64,000 nucleotides of DNA from Streptomyces sp. B93 (GTDB lineage: Bacteria; Actinomycetota; Actinomycetes; Streptomycetales; Streptomycetaceae). The stretch is taken from positions 206,046-270,045 of the forward strand of contig NZ_JAGPXL010000005.1 in NCBI RefSeq assembly GCF_018070565.1, given 5' to 3'. A model generated the notes under the pieces. That model saw only the letters and a program-made list of their open reading frames with translations. It ran no database searches and was not told where the DNA came from. This document shows positions 24,687-33,552 of the stretch, piece by piece (within the stretch, counting starts at the first letter, position 1; each line of letters starts with the position of its first letter). Made by a program: the position numbers and the translations under genes.

Positions 24687-25478
24687 CTATGCCGTCATAC
24701 CGCCGTCGACCGCCAGGACCGCCCCCGTGACATAGGACGCGCGGTCGCTGAGCAGCCACGCCGCCGCCTCGGCGACCTCCTCGGGCCGGGCGGCGCGGCC
24801 GAGCGGGGTCCGCGTGACGGACTCCTTGAGGATGCCGGGAGACCGCTTCTCCCACTCGTCGATCATCTCGGTCAAGGTGGCGCCGGGAGCGATCGCGTTG
24901 ACCCGGATGCCCTCGGGGCCGTACGTCGTGGCGGCCGAGGCGGTGAGGCTGTTGACCGCGCGTTTCGCGGCACCGTACGCGGGCAGGGCCGGGTTGGCCA
25001 TCAGACTGCCCACGCTGGAGGTGTTCACGATCGCCCCGCGCCCCGAGGTGCGGCGCATGGCGGCGATCTCGGCGGTCATGGCCAGCCAGGGCCCCCGCAG
25101 ATTGACGGCGTAGACACGGTCGAACTCGGTCTCGGGCATACCGTCCATGGGGCCGGGTTCCTGGATCGTCGCGCCGTTGTTGAAGGCGATGTCGAGACGG
25201 CCGTACAGCTCCACGGCCTTCTCGACGGCCGCCCGGACGCTCGCCGCGTCGGCCAGGTCGCACACGGTGTGGTCGGCGGTGCCGCCCGCCGCGCGGATCT
25301 CCTCGGTGACGGCCTTCAGCTGCGCCTCGGTCCGGGCCGCGAGCAGTACCCGGGCGCCCTCCCGGGCGAACAGGCGGGCCGCGGCGGCGCCGATGCCGCG
25401 CCCGGCGCCGGTGACGAAGGCGACCTTCCCGGCGAGCAGTCCGGTGCCGGTGGATGTGGTGTCGATGGTGTCGGTCAT
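24687..25478 (-). CDS. Short-chain dehydrogenase/reductase
   Basis: A 263-residue classical SDR. It shows the cofactor motif VTGAGRGIGAAAARL (about residues 21-35), the NNGAT structural motif near 98 (usual NNAG), the catalytic Ser in IVNTSSVGS near 150 and YGAAK (Tyr/Lys) near 164, and the C-terminal VTGAVLAVDGGMTA. NAD(P) preference is unclear: AARTEAQL after beta-2 suggests NADP. It is divergently transcribed from the MmyB-type regulator across 87 bases holding a perfect operator, so it is almost certainly the regulator's target. Its substrate is unknown. ATG 25478 was chosen as the only start between the operator and the cofactor motif. Confidence 0.92.
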   Translation of the reverse strand: MTDTIDTTSTGTGLLAGKVAFVTGAGRGIGAAAARLFAREGARVLLAARTEAQLKAVTEEIRAAGGTADHTVCDLADAASVRAAVEKAVELYGRLDIAFNNGATIQEPGPMDGMPETEFDRVYAVNLRGPWLAMTAEIAAMRRTSGRGAIVNTSSVGSLMANPALPAYGAAKRAVNSLTASAATTYGPEGIRVNAIAPGATLTEMIDEWEKRSPGILKESVTRTPLGRAARPEEVAEAAAWLLSDRASYVTGAVLAVDGGMTA

Positions 25479-25507
25479 GCCGTCGAGCCTGCGCCCCGCC
25501 CACGACC

Positions 25508-25536
25508 CCAGCCAGGTACCGGCTGTACCTGGCTGG
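25508..25536. promoter_or_regulatory. Perfect 12-5-12 inverted-repeat operator between SDR and MmyB-type regulator
   Basis: CCAGCCAGGTAC (25508-25519), spacer CGGCT, GTACCTGGCTGG (25525-25536). It lies 29 bases from both start codons, so a bound dimer would block both divergent promoters. This is the expected autoregulatory site of the adjacent helix-turn-helix protein. Confidence 0.85.
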
Positions 25537-25565
25537 GCCCCGCGGCACCCGCGCACACTGGGGGC

Positions 25566-26420
25566 GTGGACCGACGAGAACTGGCCGACTTCCTGCGCAG
25601 CCGGCGCGAGCGCATCACCCCGGGCGACGTGGGCCTGCCCGCGGGGCCGCGCCGCCGCACCCCGGGGCTGCGCCGCGAGGAGGTGGCGCAGCTGGCGTTC
25701 ATCTCCACCGAGTACTACACCCGCCTTGAGCAGGCCCGCGCCCCGCGTCCGTCCCGCGAGGTGCTCTCGGGCCTGACCCGCGCGCTGCGTCTGACGGACG
25801 CCGAGCGCGACCATCTGCACCATCTCGCGGGGGCGCCGCCGGGCCCGCCGTCCGGGCCGCCGAGGGAGGTGCGGCAGAGCATCGTCGACCTGCTGCACCG
25901 GCTGCCGCACGCGGCGGCGATCGTGATCTCGGCGACCCATGAGGTGCTCGCCTGGAACGACCTGGCCGCCGCCCTGATGGAGGACTTCTCGGCGCTCTCC
26001 CGCCGGGACCGCAACCTGATCCGGCGTGCCTTCCTCGACCCGCGCGACTCCGGGGGAGGGCCGCTCTACGGCGTCTCGGACGCCGAGGAGTTCGCCCGGA
26101 ACGCGGCGCTGGACCTGCGCGCCGCCGCGGCCCGGTATCCCGGCGACCCCGAGGTGACCGAGCTGGTCGACGAACTTCTCGCGGGCAGCGCGGAGTTCGC
26201 GGAGCTGTGGGCCGCGCACGACGTGACCGCGGCGGTCACCCTCACCAAGACCTTCCGGCACCCGCTGGTCGGCCCGCTCACCGTCAACTGCGACGTCCTG
26301 GACATCGCCGACCGGGACCAGCGCCTCGTCATCTACACCGCCGTCCCCGGCACCCCGGCCGAGGAGGCGCTGCGGCTGCTGTCGGTGGTGGGTACCCAGC
26401 GCCTCGACGTGCCCGGCTGA
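25566..26420 (+). CDS. Helix-turn-helix regulator with MmyB-type ligand-binding domain
   Basis: A 284-residue regulator. The XRE-type helix-turn-helix (about residues 5-75) includes LADFLRSRRERITP, the MmyB-family RRRTPGLRREEVAQLAFIS and YYTRLEQARAPRPS. The second domain (about 100-275) matches the MmyB PAS-like ligand-binding region with ALAWND-type motif EVLAWNDLAAALM, RNLIRRAFLDPR and KTFRHPLVGPLTVNCDVL. Structural work on family members found fatty-acid-like ligands. GTG at 25566 has no clear ribosome site, so a near-leaderless message is plausible. Divergent SDR plus shared operator is the classic arrangement for this family in Streptomyces. Confidence 0.92.
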   Translation: MDRRELADFLRSRRERITPGDVGLPAGPRRRTPGLRREEVAQLAFISTEYYTRLEQARAPRPSREVLSGLTRALRLTDAERDHLHHLAGAPPGPPSGPPREVRQSIVDLLHRLPHAAAIVISATHEVLAWNDLAAALMEDFSALSRRDRNLIRRAFLDPRDSGGGPLYGVSDAEEFARNAALDLRAAAARYPGDPEVTELVDELLAGSAEFAELWAAHDVTAAVTLTKTFRHPLVGPLTVNCDVLDIADRDQRLVIYTAVPGTPAEEALRLLSVVGTQRLDVPG

Positions 26421-26427
26421 CGCCTCC

Positions 26428-28173
26428 TCAGTCGCCGGAGGCCGTCCAGCCCGCCGCCCGGACGCGGGCCGCGTCCGCCGGGCGTCGCTCGTCGAACAGG
26501 ACGGTGTCGCCCGCCGCCACCCGCAGCCCGTCGACATAGGCGCCCCGGCCGACGTAGAGCCGGTCGGTGGTGTACCGCCAGCGGAGGGTGAGGGCGTGAG
26601 CGGACGGCAGTTCCGCCGTGAGCCGGTGCCACTCGCGCCCCGACCAGCCGCTGACCGCCCCCGACGGGTGCTCCCGCCCGGCGGCGGTGAAGGGGACCGG
26701 CAGCCAGTCGCCACCGTCGGCGGACGCCTCCAGCGTGAGCGGGTCGGCGCCGGGCTCGGTGTCCCACCACAGCGCGCAGCGCAGCCGGGCGGCGCCGGTG
26801 GAGGTGTCGAGCGCGGGCAGGGTCAGCGTCGCGGTGGTGCCACTGGCCATTCCGGAGAACCAGGCGGTACGGCCGTACGCGGGACGCACCGGGACCGCCC
26901 GCGCCAGCTGGTCGGCCGTGGCCACCCGGGGTGCCGAGCCGGACCGCCAACGGCGCACCGGATGCACGGAGTTGCCGAGCATGACGAGGAAGGAGTCGGT
27001 GCTTGGGTCCAGGACGAGCGAGGTGCCGGTGAAGCCGGTGTGTCCGGCGGTCCGCGGGGTGGCCATCGCGCCCATGTACCAGTGCTGGTACAGCTCGAAG
27101 CCGAGGCCGTGCTCGTCGCCGGGGAAGCCGGTGTTGAAGTCGGTGAACATCAGCTCCACCGACTCCGGGCGCAGGATGCGCTCCCGGCCGTAGGCCCCGC
27201 CGCCCAGCAGGGTCCGCCCGAGCACCGCCAGGTCCCAGGCGGTGGAGAACACCCCGGCGTGACCCGCGACGCCGCCGAGGCTGTAGGCGTTCTCGTCGTG
27301 CACCTCACCCCAGACCAGGCCCCGGTCGAGGCCCGACCAGGGCTGGCGGGCGTCCTCGGTCGCGGCGATCCGAGGGCGCCAGGACGCGGGCGGGTTGTAG
27401 CGGGTGTGGCGCATGCCGAGCGGGGCGGTGATCTCGTCGTGCAGGAGGGTGTCGAGGGGGCGGCCGGTGATCCGCTCCAGGACCAGTTGCAGGGTGATCA
27501 GGTTCAGGTCGGAGTAGAGGTAGCGGGTGCCGGGCGGGTTGAGCGGCACCTCGTTCCAGAGGAGCGCCAGCTTCTCGTCGTAGGTCGGCGCGAGGTAGAG
27601 CGGGATCCAGGCGCGCAGTCCGGAGGTGTGGGTGAGCAGCTGACGGACCGTGATGTCCTGTTTGCCCGCCACGCCGAACTCCGGCAGGTACGTGGCGACC
27701 GCGCCCTCCAGCTCCAGCGCGCCCCGCTCGATCTGCTGCACGGCCAGGATGGAGGTGAACAGCTTGGAGACCGACGCCAGGTCGAAGACGGTGTCCTCGG
27801 CCATCGGGATCTGCTCGGCCTCCGGCAGCTCCACACCCGTGTCGGTGCTCTCGTCGTAAGCCGCGTAGCGCACCGCCGTCCCGATCGGCCGGTGCAGGGC
27901 CACGGTGTCGCCGCGCCCGGCGAGCAGGACGGCGCCCGCGTACCAGGGGTGGGTGGGGGAGGGGCCGAGGAACGACTCGGCGACGGTGACGAGTTGGCGC
28001 AGCGGGGCGGCGAGCAGTCCGGCCCGCTCCGGGCTGCCGGGGCGCAGGGTGCCACGGCCGGAGGATGCGGACGCCCCTCCCGCCGGGAGCGGGGCCAGGG
28101 TGAGCGCTCCGCCCAGGGCCAGTGCTCCCCGCCCCAGTTGACGCCGGGTCAGGCCACGTCTGGTGTCGGTCAT
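26428..28173 (-). CDS. Exported serine hydrolase (beta-lactamase/transpeptidase-like), Tat signal
   Basis: A 581-residue protein. Residues 1-38 form a twin-arginine signal: RRGLTRRQLGRG, hydrophobic ALALGGALTLAPLPAGGASA. The catalytic domain (about 45-390) has the class C / D-Ala-D-Ala peptidase motifs SVSK (nucleophile Ser near 129), YSDLN near 212 and HTGFTG near 358. The last 160 residues form an Ig/sandwich module (ALDTSTGAARLRCALWWDT, WHRLTAELP) that looks like a carbohydrate-binding or immune-inhibitor-A-like domain. GGGAGG stands upstream of the ATG. Two GAAA/TTTC inverted repeats lie in the promoter region. Such enzymes act on cell-wall peptides or D-amino-acid esters; the exact substrate is unknown. 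Confidence 0.88.
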   Translation of the reverse strand: MTDTRRGLTRRQLGRGALALGGALTLAPLPAGGASASSGRGTLRPGSPERAGLLAAPLRQLVTVAESFLGPSPTHPWYAGAVLLAGRGDTVALHRPIGTAVRYAAYDESTDTGVELPEAEQIPMAEDTVFDLASVSKLFTSILAVQQIERGALELEGAVATYLPEFGVAGKQDITVRQLLTHTSGLRAWIPLYLAPTYDEKLALLWNEVPLNPPGTRYLYSDLNLITLQLVLERITGRPLDTLLHDEITAPLGMRHTRYNPPASWRPRIAATEDARQPWSGLDRGLVWGEVHDENAYSLGGVAGHAGVFSTAWDLAVLGRTLLGGGAYGRERILRPESVELMFTDFNTGFPGDEHGLGFELYQHWYMGAMATPRTAGHTGFTGTSLVLDPSTDSFLVMLGNSVHPVRRWRSGSAPRVATADQLARAVPVRPAYGRTAWFSGMASGTTATLTLPALDTSTGAARLRCALWWDTEPGADPLTLEASADGGDWLPVPFTAAGREHPSGAVSGWSGREWHRLTAELPSAHALTLRWRYTTDRLYVGRGAYVDGLRVAAGDTVLFDERRPADAARVRAAGWTASGD

Positions 28174-28198
28174 CGAGGATCGTCCTCCCGCTGCGCCT

Positions 28199-28239
28199 GA
28201 AAGTATCTTTCCGGGATCACCTTGCGCGGTGAAACTTTC
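28199..28239. promoter_or_regulatory. Paired GAAA/TTTC inverted repeats ahead of the serine hydrolase
   Basis: GAAAG-TAT-CTTTC (28199-28211) and GAAA-C-TTTC (28231-28239) lie 26-66 bases upstream of the serine-hydrolase ATG (28173). Their centres are 30 bases apart, about three helical turns. They resemble sites for sugar-responsive repressors, but I cannot name the factor. Confidence 0.5.
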
Positions 28240-28283
28240 GTGTCAGTCGGGGGCCGTGTCAACCGGGTGCCCGGCATCAGTAA

Positions 28284-28300
28284 TCTGACGACCCATCAGA
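28284..28300. promoter_or_regulatory. TetR-type operator (copy 1) upstream of nitronate monooxygenase/acyl-CoA ligase operon
   Basis: TCTGAC-GACCC-ATCAGA, a 6-5-6 inverted repeat with one mismatch, 42 bases before the ATG at 28343. The same operator, perfect, occurs at 46138-46154 in the fadD19-like/echA19-like divergent promoter. Confidence 0.7.
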
Positions 28301-28342
28301 ACACCTCTTCCCTCCTCCGGAGGAAACCGGCATCCTGCGCCC

Positions 28343-29455
28343 ATGCAGACGGAGCTGAGCAAGACACTCGGAGTCGAGCACGCCGTCTTCGGCTTCACGC
28401 CGTTCCCCGCCGTCGCCGCGGCCATCAGCCGGGCCGGGGGCTTCGGGGTGCTCGGCGCGGTCCGCTACACGGCCCCCGACGACCTCAAGCGCGACCTGGA
28501 CTGGATCGAGGCCCACGTCGGGGGCAGGCCGTACGGCCTCGACGTGGTCATGCCCGCCAAGAAGGTCGAGGGCGTCACCGAGGCCGATGTCGAGGCGATG
28601 ATCCCCGCCGAGCACCGGAAGTTCGTCACCGACACCCTCGCCAAGTACGGCGTTCCCGAACTCGCCGCGGGCGAGGCGTCCGGGTGGCGCATCACCGGCT
28701 GGATGGAACAGGTCGCCCGCACCCAGCTCGACGTCGCCTTCGACTACCCGATCCGCCTGCTCGCCAACGCCCTCGGCTCCCCGCCCGCCGACGTCGTCGA
28801 CCGCGCCCACGGGCGGGACGTCCTGGTCGCCGCGCTCGCGGGCAGCGCCCGGCACGCCCGCAAGCACCAGGAGGCGGGCATCGACATCGTCGTCGCGCAG
28901 GGCTACGAGGCGGGCGGCCACACCGGTCAGATCGCCACCATGGTCCTCACCCCCGAGGTCGTCGAGGCCGTCGCCCCGCTGCCCGTGCTGGCGGCAGGCG
29001 GCATCGGCAGCGGCGAACAGGCCGCCGCCGCGCTCGCCCTCGGTGCCCAGGGCGTCTGGCTGGGCTCGGTGTGGCTCACCACCACCGAGGCCGACCTCGC
29101 CTCGCCCGCACTGCGCCGCAAACTGCTCGCCGCGGGCTCCGGGGACACCGTCCGCTCCCGCGCCCTCACCGGCAAACCCGCGCGCCAGCTGCGTACCGAA
29201 TGGACCGAGGCCTGGGACGACCCGGACGGCCCCGGCACGCTCCCCATGCCCTTGCAGGGGCTGCTGGTCGCCGAGGCGGTCTCCCGCATCCAGAAGCACG
29301 AGGTCGAACCGTTGCTCGGCACCCCCGTCGGCCAGATCGTCGGCCGGATGACCAGCACCCGAAGCGTCCAGGCCGTCCTCGACGACCTCACCCGGGGCTT
29401 CGAACGGGCCGTCGACCGCCTCGGCCGGATCGCCGGACGGGGGGAACCGGCATGA
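28343..29455 (+). CDS. Nitronate monooxygenase-like flavin oxidoreductase
   Basis: A 370-residue FMN protein of the nitronate monooxygenase / 2-nitropropane dioxygenase family, a TIM barrel. Visible signatures are GFTPFPAVAAAISRAGGFGVLG near residues 15-36 (split), the KHQEAGIDIVVAQGYEAGGHTG segment near 173 with the family His, VLAAGGIGSGEQAAAALALGAQGVWLGS near 214 (FMN phosphate loop), and a long C-terminal helix set. Mycobacterial relatives include enzymes placed in steroid-ring degradation rather than nitronate detoxification, so the name should not fix the role. A GGAGG lies 23 bases before the ATG. The stop overlaps the next gene's ATG (ATGA), showing translational coupling to an acyl-CoA ligase. 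Confidence 0.88.
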   Translation: MQTELSKTLGVEHAVFGFTPFPAVAAAISRAGGFGVLGAVRYTAPDDLKRDLDWIEAHVGGRPYGLDVVMPAKKVEGVTEADVEAMIPAEHRKFVTDTLAKYGVPELAAGEASGWRITGWMEQVARTQLDVAFDYPIRLLANALGSPPADVVDRAHGRDVLVAALAGSARHARKHQEAGIDIVVAQGYEAGGHTGQIATMVLTPEVVEAVAPLPVLAAGGIGSGEQAAAALALGAQGVWLGSVWLTTTEADLASPALRRKLLAAGSGDTVRSRALTGKPARQLRTEWTEAWDDPDGPGTLPMPLQGLLVAEAVSRIQKHEVEPLLGTPVGQIVGRMTSTRSVQAVLDDLTRGFERAVDRLGRIAGRGEPA

Positions 29456-29486
29456 CCACACCAGAGGGAACCGGCATGACCACACC
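29442..29486 (+). repeat. In-frame tandem duplication of the acyl-CoA ligase start region
   Basis: The 21-base word GGGAACCGGCATGACCACAC plus C begins at 29442 and again at 29466, exactly 24 bases later, so both ATGs (29452 and 29476) are in frame and share the same upstream context. The duplication gives the ligase two equivalent starts. Confidence 0.85.
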
Positions 29487-31026
29487 CCCCACCGGCTTCT
29501 GGGCGCAGGCCACCGCAGACCCCGGCCGCACCGTCCTGATCGCCCCCGACGGCGAGGAGTGGACCGCAGGACGCCTGCACTCCGCCGCCAACCAGCTCGT
29601 CCACGGACTGCGCGCCGCGGGCCTCACCCGCGGTGACGCCTTCGCCGCCGTCCTCCCCAACGGCCCCGAGTTCCTCACCGCCTACCTGGCCGCCACCCAG
29701 GCCGGTCTCTACCTCGTACCCGTCAACCACCACCTCGTCGGCCCCGAGATCGCCTGGATCGTCGCCGACTCCGGCGCCAAGGTCCTGCTCGCGCACGAGC
29801 GGTTCGCCGACGCCGCCCGGCGGGCCGCCGACGAGGCGCGGCTGCCGACCGGCCACCGGTACGTCATCGGTGCCGCCGAGGGCTTCCGGCCGTACCCCGA
29901 ACTCCTCGCCGGGCAGCCCCAGTCGCCGCCCGCCGACCGCACCCTCGGCTGGGTGATGAACTACACCTCCGGCACCACCGGCCGCCCGCGCGGCATCCGG
30001 CGCCCGCTGACCGGGAAGCTGCCCGAGGAGTCGTACCTCGGTGGATTCCTCGGCATCTTCGGCATCCGGCCGTTCGACGGCAACGTCCACCTCGTCTGCT
30101 CGCCGCTCTACCACACGGCCGTCCTCCAGTTCGCGGGCGCCTCCCTGCACATCGGCCACCCCCTGGTGCTGATGGACAAGTGGACGCCCGAGGAGATGCT
30201 CCGCCTGATCGACACCCACCGCTGCACCCACACCCACATGGTGCCGACCCAGTTCCACCGCCTGCTCGCGCTGCCGCGGCGGGTGCGCGAGGCGTACGAC
30301 GTGTCGTCGATGCGGCACGCCATTCACGGTGCCGCGCCCTGCCCCGACCATGTGAAACGAGCCATGATCGACTGGTGGGGCAGCTGTGTGGAGGAGTACT
30401 ACGCGGCCAGCGAGGGCGGCGGCGCCTTCGCCACCGCCGAGGACTGGCTGAAGAAGCCCGGCACCGTCGGCAGGGCGTGGCCGATCAGCGAGATCGCGAT
30501 CCTCGACGACGACGGCAACCGCCTGCCGCCCGGCCAACTCGGCACCGTCTACCTCAAGATGAACACCGGCGGCTTCGCCTACCACAAGGACGCGGACAAG
30601 ACCCGCAGGAACCGCATCGGCGACTTCTTCACCGTCGGCGACCTCGGCCACCTCGACGAGGACGGCTACCTCTTCCTGCGCGACCGCAAGATCGACATGA
30701 TCATCTCCGGTGGTGTGAACATCTACCCGGCGGAGATCGAGTCCGCCCTGCTCGCCCACCCCGCCGTCGCCGACGCCGCCGCCTTCGGCGTCCCGCACGA
30801 CGACTGGGGCGAGGAGGTCAAGGCGGTCGTCGAACCCGCCCCCGGCCAGGAGCCGGGCGACGCCCTCGCCGCCGCCCTCCTCGCCCACTGCGCCGAACGC
30901 CTCGCGGGCTACAAACGCCCGCGCAGCGTCGACTTCGTCACCGAGATGCCCCGCGACCCCAACGGCAAGCTCTACAAGCGGCGGCTGCGGGACCCGTACT
31001 GGGAGGGCCGGTCCCGCCCGCTGTGA
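29452..31026 (+). CDS. Acyl-CoA synthetase (FadD-type adenylate-forming ligase)
   Basis: A 524-residue ANL-superfamily ligase (516 if the second ATG at 29476 is used). The AMP-binding P-loop MNYTSGTTGRPRGI is near residue 170, the adenine motif EYYAASEGGG near 313, GDLGHLDEDGYLFLRDRKIDMI near 397 carries the A8 hinge Asp/Arg, and the acyl-adenylate Lys lies in DPNGKLYKRRL near 510. It activates a carboxylic acid with ATP and CoA. The neighbouring flavin enzyme and the shared operator with the fadD19-like locus suggest a steroid or complex-lipid acid. The ATG at 29452 overlaps the upstream stop. A Ser/Gly after GTVGRA completes the usual fold; nothing essential appears missing. Confidence 0.93.
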   Translation: MTTPEGTGMTTPPTGFWAQATADPGRTVLIAPDGEEWTAGRLHSAANQLVHGLRAAGLTRGDAFAAVLPNGPEFLTAYLAATQAGLYLVPVNHHLVGPEIAWIVADSGAKVLLAHERFADAARRAADEARLPTGHRYVIGAAEGFRPYPELLAGQPQSPPADRTLGWVMNYTSGTTGRPRGIRRPLTGKLPEESYLGGFLGIFGIRPFDGNVHLVCSPLYHTAVLQFAGASLHIGHPLVLMDKWTPEEMLRLIDTHRCTHTHMVPTQFHRLLALPRRVREAYDVSSMRHAIHGAAPCPDHVKRAMIDWWGSCVEEYYAASEGGGAFATAEDWLKKPGTVGRAWPISEIAILDDDGNRLPPGQLGTVYLKMNTGGFAYHKDADKTRRNRIGDFFTVGDLGHLDEDGYLFLRDRKIDMIISGGVNIYPAEIESALLAHPAVADAAAFGVPHDDWGEEVKAVVEPAPGQEPGDALAAALLAHCAERLAGYKRPRSVDFVTEMPRDPNGKLYKRRLRDPYWEGRSRPL

Positions 31027-31032
31027 CCGCGC

Positions 31033-33441
31033 TCAGCGTTCACGCACCCTGACCACCTCCAGCGCGGGCGACGACAGGATGTCCTTCTCGCAGAACCGGG
31101 AGGTCACCCACCGCTCGCCGGAGAACAGCCGCGTCTGGTCGCTGTGGTGGGCCGAGCCCGGGTCCGAGGACTGGGAGTACGACAGCAGGGTGCGGGCGAC
31201 CGGGCAGCGGCCGCCGTCCCAGCCGACGGCCTGGATGTAGCTGGAGCCGGTCGTCACCTCCGTGTAGCCGCCGTGCGCCGGGTCCCACACCGGCTCGATC
31301 TTGTTCCACACGCCCAGCGACTCGGTGCCGCCGGGCACCGGTATGCGCTCCCCGCCGCGTACGACGAACTGGTGCTCCCTGAGCCGGGAGTCCAGCGCGA
31401 TGCCCGCCGCCCGCAGCTCGGCGACCGCGTCCGCGAGGGCCGTGGCGAACCCGGGCACGTCCGTGGCGAGCGTGTGCGGCGTGGCCACCGGGTCCGCCGC
31501 CGAGAACGGCGCCTTCCACAACTGGTCCGCGGGCACCCGCGCCGTCAGCTTCCGCCAGAACCGGTCGAACAGCAGCGCGCCCCGGCTGCCGGTGTCCATG
31601 GTCCGGTCCCAGGCCGCGATCACCGGGCAGGCCGCCGACACGTCGACCGCCGCCCCGTCGCTGCCGGTCGCGGTACCGCCGGGCAGCGCGGCACACGCCC
31701 GCGCCACGTCCCCGGCGGCCAGATCACCCGCGGGCGCCCGGTCCGCGAACTGCTGCCGCTGGAGGTCCCGTACGGTCAACCGGCCGCGCTCCGCCATCGC
31801 CGCCACGTCCTCGACCGCCCCGCGGGTGCGCATGCTGCGCGGCGTGCCGACGGTGCCGAACACCCGCTCGTACCCGGTCAGCGGCCGGTCCGCGTTGGCC
31901 AGCCAGGCGCTGTCGTTGGAGTTCTCCGCGTACGGCGCGTCCGTCAGCGTCGGCATCCGCGCGGGCCCCATGATGCCCGGCTCCACGGCGTCCGGGTCCC
32001 GGCCCAGCGCGCAGTCGCTCCGGGAGCCGTCAAGGACCGCCACCCCGGACGCCGGGTAGGTGACCCGGCCCAGCGGCGTCGAACAGCGGTCCGCCAGCTC
32101 GTCGGTGATGCGGGGCAGCACCTGGGACTGGGTGAACAGGGTGTGGCCCCGGGAGTCCGCGGCGATCGTGTTCACCCACGGCAGGCCCTGGGTGCGCCGC
32201 AGCGCGGCCAGGACGTCCCTGGCGGAGCGGGCCTCGGAGAAGCCGAGCGCGGTGTCGGAGGCGCGCAGGTTGGTGGCGTTGGGGTCGTTCAGCGCGTAGG
32301 CCGTCGTGGTCGTCCACGGCAGCGGCAGCGCGGCGCCCAGCGAGGTGACCACCGGTCCGTACCGCGTCCACCACTGGGTGCGGGTCACCCGCTCCCCGCC
32401 CGCGACCGCCACCGTGACCGTCCGCTCGGTCATGCGCTCGGCCTTGCCGTCCACGAGGTAGACCGTCGGGTCGGCCGGGTCCAGCGTCAGCTGGTGCACG
32501 TTGAGGGGGACACCGGTGGCGACGGTGTGGCTCCACGCCACATGGGCGTTGTGGCCGATGGACACGGTCGCCGAGCCGAGCAGCGAGCCGCCCGCGACGT
32601 TCAGCCTGCCGGGGATGGTCTGCTGCGACTGCCAGAAGCGGCGCCCGCCCTGCCACGGGTAGTGCGGGTTGCCGAGCAGCAGCCCCCGCCCGTTCGCGGT
32701 GGTGGCGCCGCTGAAGGCGACCGCGTTGGAGCCCATGTCGGCGTCGGAGGCGAACAGTTCACGGGCGGCACGGGCGGTGTCGGCGGCGTCCGGGGGAGCC
32801 GGAGCCGTCGCGGCGGACGTGGGCGGCTGCGCGGCGGTGATGCCGTCCACGGCCCGCCCCTGACCGCCGAGCACGGCGAGCGCGTACCCACGCACGGCCA
32901 CGTCCAGGGCGGTCACCGGGCGCACCCAGCCGGCGCCCGCGCAGGCCGGGTCGGTGACCCGGTTCTGCCGCAGCCAGGCGTTGTACCCGGCGGCGAAGCC
33001 CCGCATCAGCTCCTTCGCCTCCCGGCTCGGCCCGGCCGGTGCCGGCCTGGCGAGCAGCTTCTCCACGGTGCCCGCCTCCCGCACACCCCGGAAGAACAGG
33101 TCGCTGGAGAGGTTCCGGGAGGCCGAGGAGAGCGAGAAGTCGGGCGCGGCGTCCGGCCCGAAGTACCGGGAGCGTTCACCGCGCACGGTCACGAAACCGT
33201 CGGCGAGCACACACACCTGGTCGGCGGCCTGCGCCCACCCGGTGCCGAAGCCGAGGTCGGCGTGGCTGCGCGCGACGATGTGCGGAATGCCGTACTCGGT
33301 GTAGCGGATGACGGCGGACAGACCGCCGTGCGAGGGACGTTCCTGGCGGCCCTGCCGCTCGGCGGCGGCCGCGGGCAGCGCGGTCACGGCCGTGAGCAGG
33401 GCGACGGCCGTGACGGCGAGCCGTCTCAGGCGGGTGCGCAT
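31033..33441 (-). CDS. Secreted penicillin acylase family protein (Ntn hydrolase; AhlM/aculeacin-acylase-like)
   Basis: An 802-residue precursor. Residues 1-27 are a Sec signal peptide (MRTRLRRLAVTAVALLTAV, then ALPAAAA). An alpha subunit follows, then the autocatalytic cleavage site with nucleophile Ser238 in DADMGSNAVAFSG, giving a beta subunit of about 565 residues. GNPHYPWQGGRRFWQSQQTIPG and NAHVAWSHTVATG near 285 match the Streptomyces group of acylases that cleave aculeacin A, penicillin V or N-acyl-homoserine lactones, and the length is close to AhlM. The product is a free fatty acid plus an amine headgroup, outside the cell. GGGAGG precedes the ATG. It is divergent from an acyl-CoA ligase gene, which could activate a released acid. 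Confidence 0.92.
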   Translation of the reverse strand: MRTRLRRLAVTAVALLTAVTALPAAAAERQGRQERPSHGGLSAVIRYTEYGIPHIVARSHADLGFGTGWAQAADQVCVLADGFVTVRGERSRYFGPDAAPDFSLSSASRNLSSDLFFRGVREAGTVEKLLARPAPAGPSREAKELMRGFAAGYNAWLRQNRVTDPACAGAGWVRPVTALDVAVRGYALAVLGGQGRAVDGITAAQPPTSAATAPAPPDAADTARAARELFASDADMGSNAVAFSGATTANGRGLLLGNPHYPWQGGRRFWQSQQTIPGRLNVAGGSLLGSATVSIGHNAHVAWSHTVATGVPLNVHQLTLDPADPTVYLVDGKAERMTERTVTVAVAGGERVTRTQWWTRYGPVVTSLGAALPLPWTTTTAYALNDPNATNLRASDTALGFSEARSARDVLAALRRTQGLPWVNTIAADSRGHTLFTQSQVLPRITDELADRCSTPLGRVTYPASGVAVLDGSRSDCALGRDPDAVEPGIMGPARMPTLTDAPYAENSNDSAWLANADRPLTGYERVFGTVGTPRSMRTRGAVEDVAAMAERGRLTVRDLQRQQFADRAPAGDLAAGDVARACAALPGGTATGSDGAAVDVSAACPVIAAWDRTMDTGSRGALLFDRFWRKLTARVPADQLWKAPFSAADPVATPHTLATDVPGFATALADAVAELRAAGIALDSRLREHQFVVRGGERIPVPGGTESLGVWNKIEPVWDPAHGGYTEVTTGSSYIQAVGWDGGRCPVARTLLSYSQSSDPGSAHHSDQTRLFSGERWVTSRFCEKDILSSPALEVVRVRER

Positions 33442-33552
33442 CGTGCCTCCCAACGTCGTCGGGGGAAGGAGCGGTTGAGCGTACCAGCGGGTATGTCCCT
33501 TGGCGGGGCGCGGTATTGACCTCCTCGACCCGTGAACCGAGGATCGGATGCC

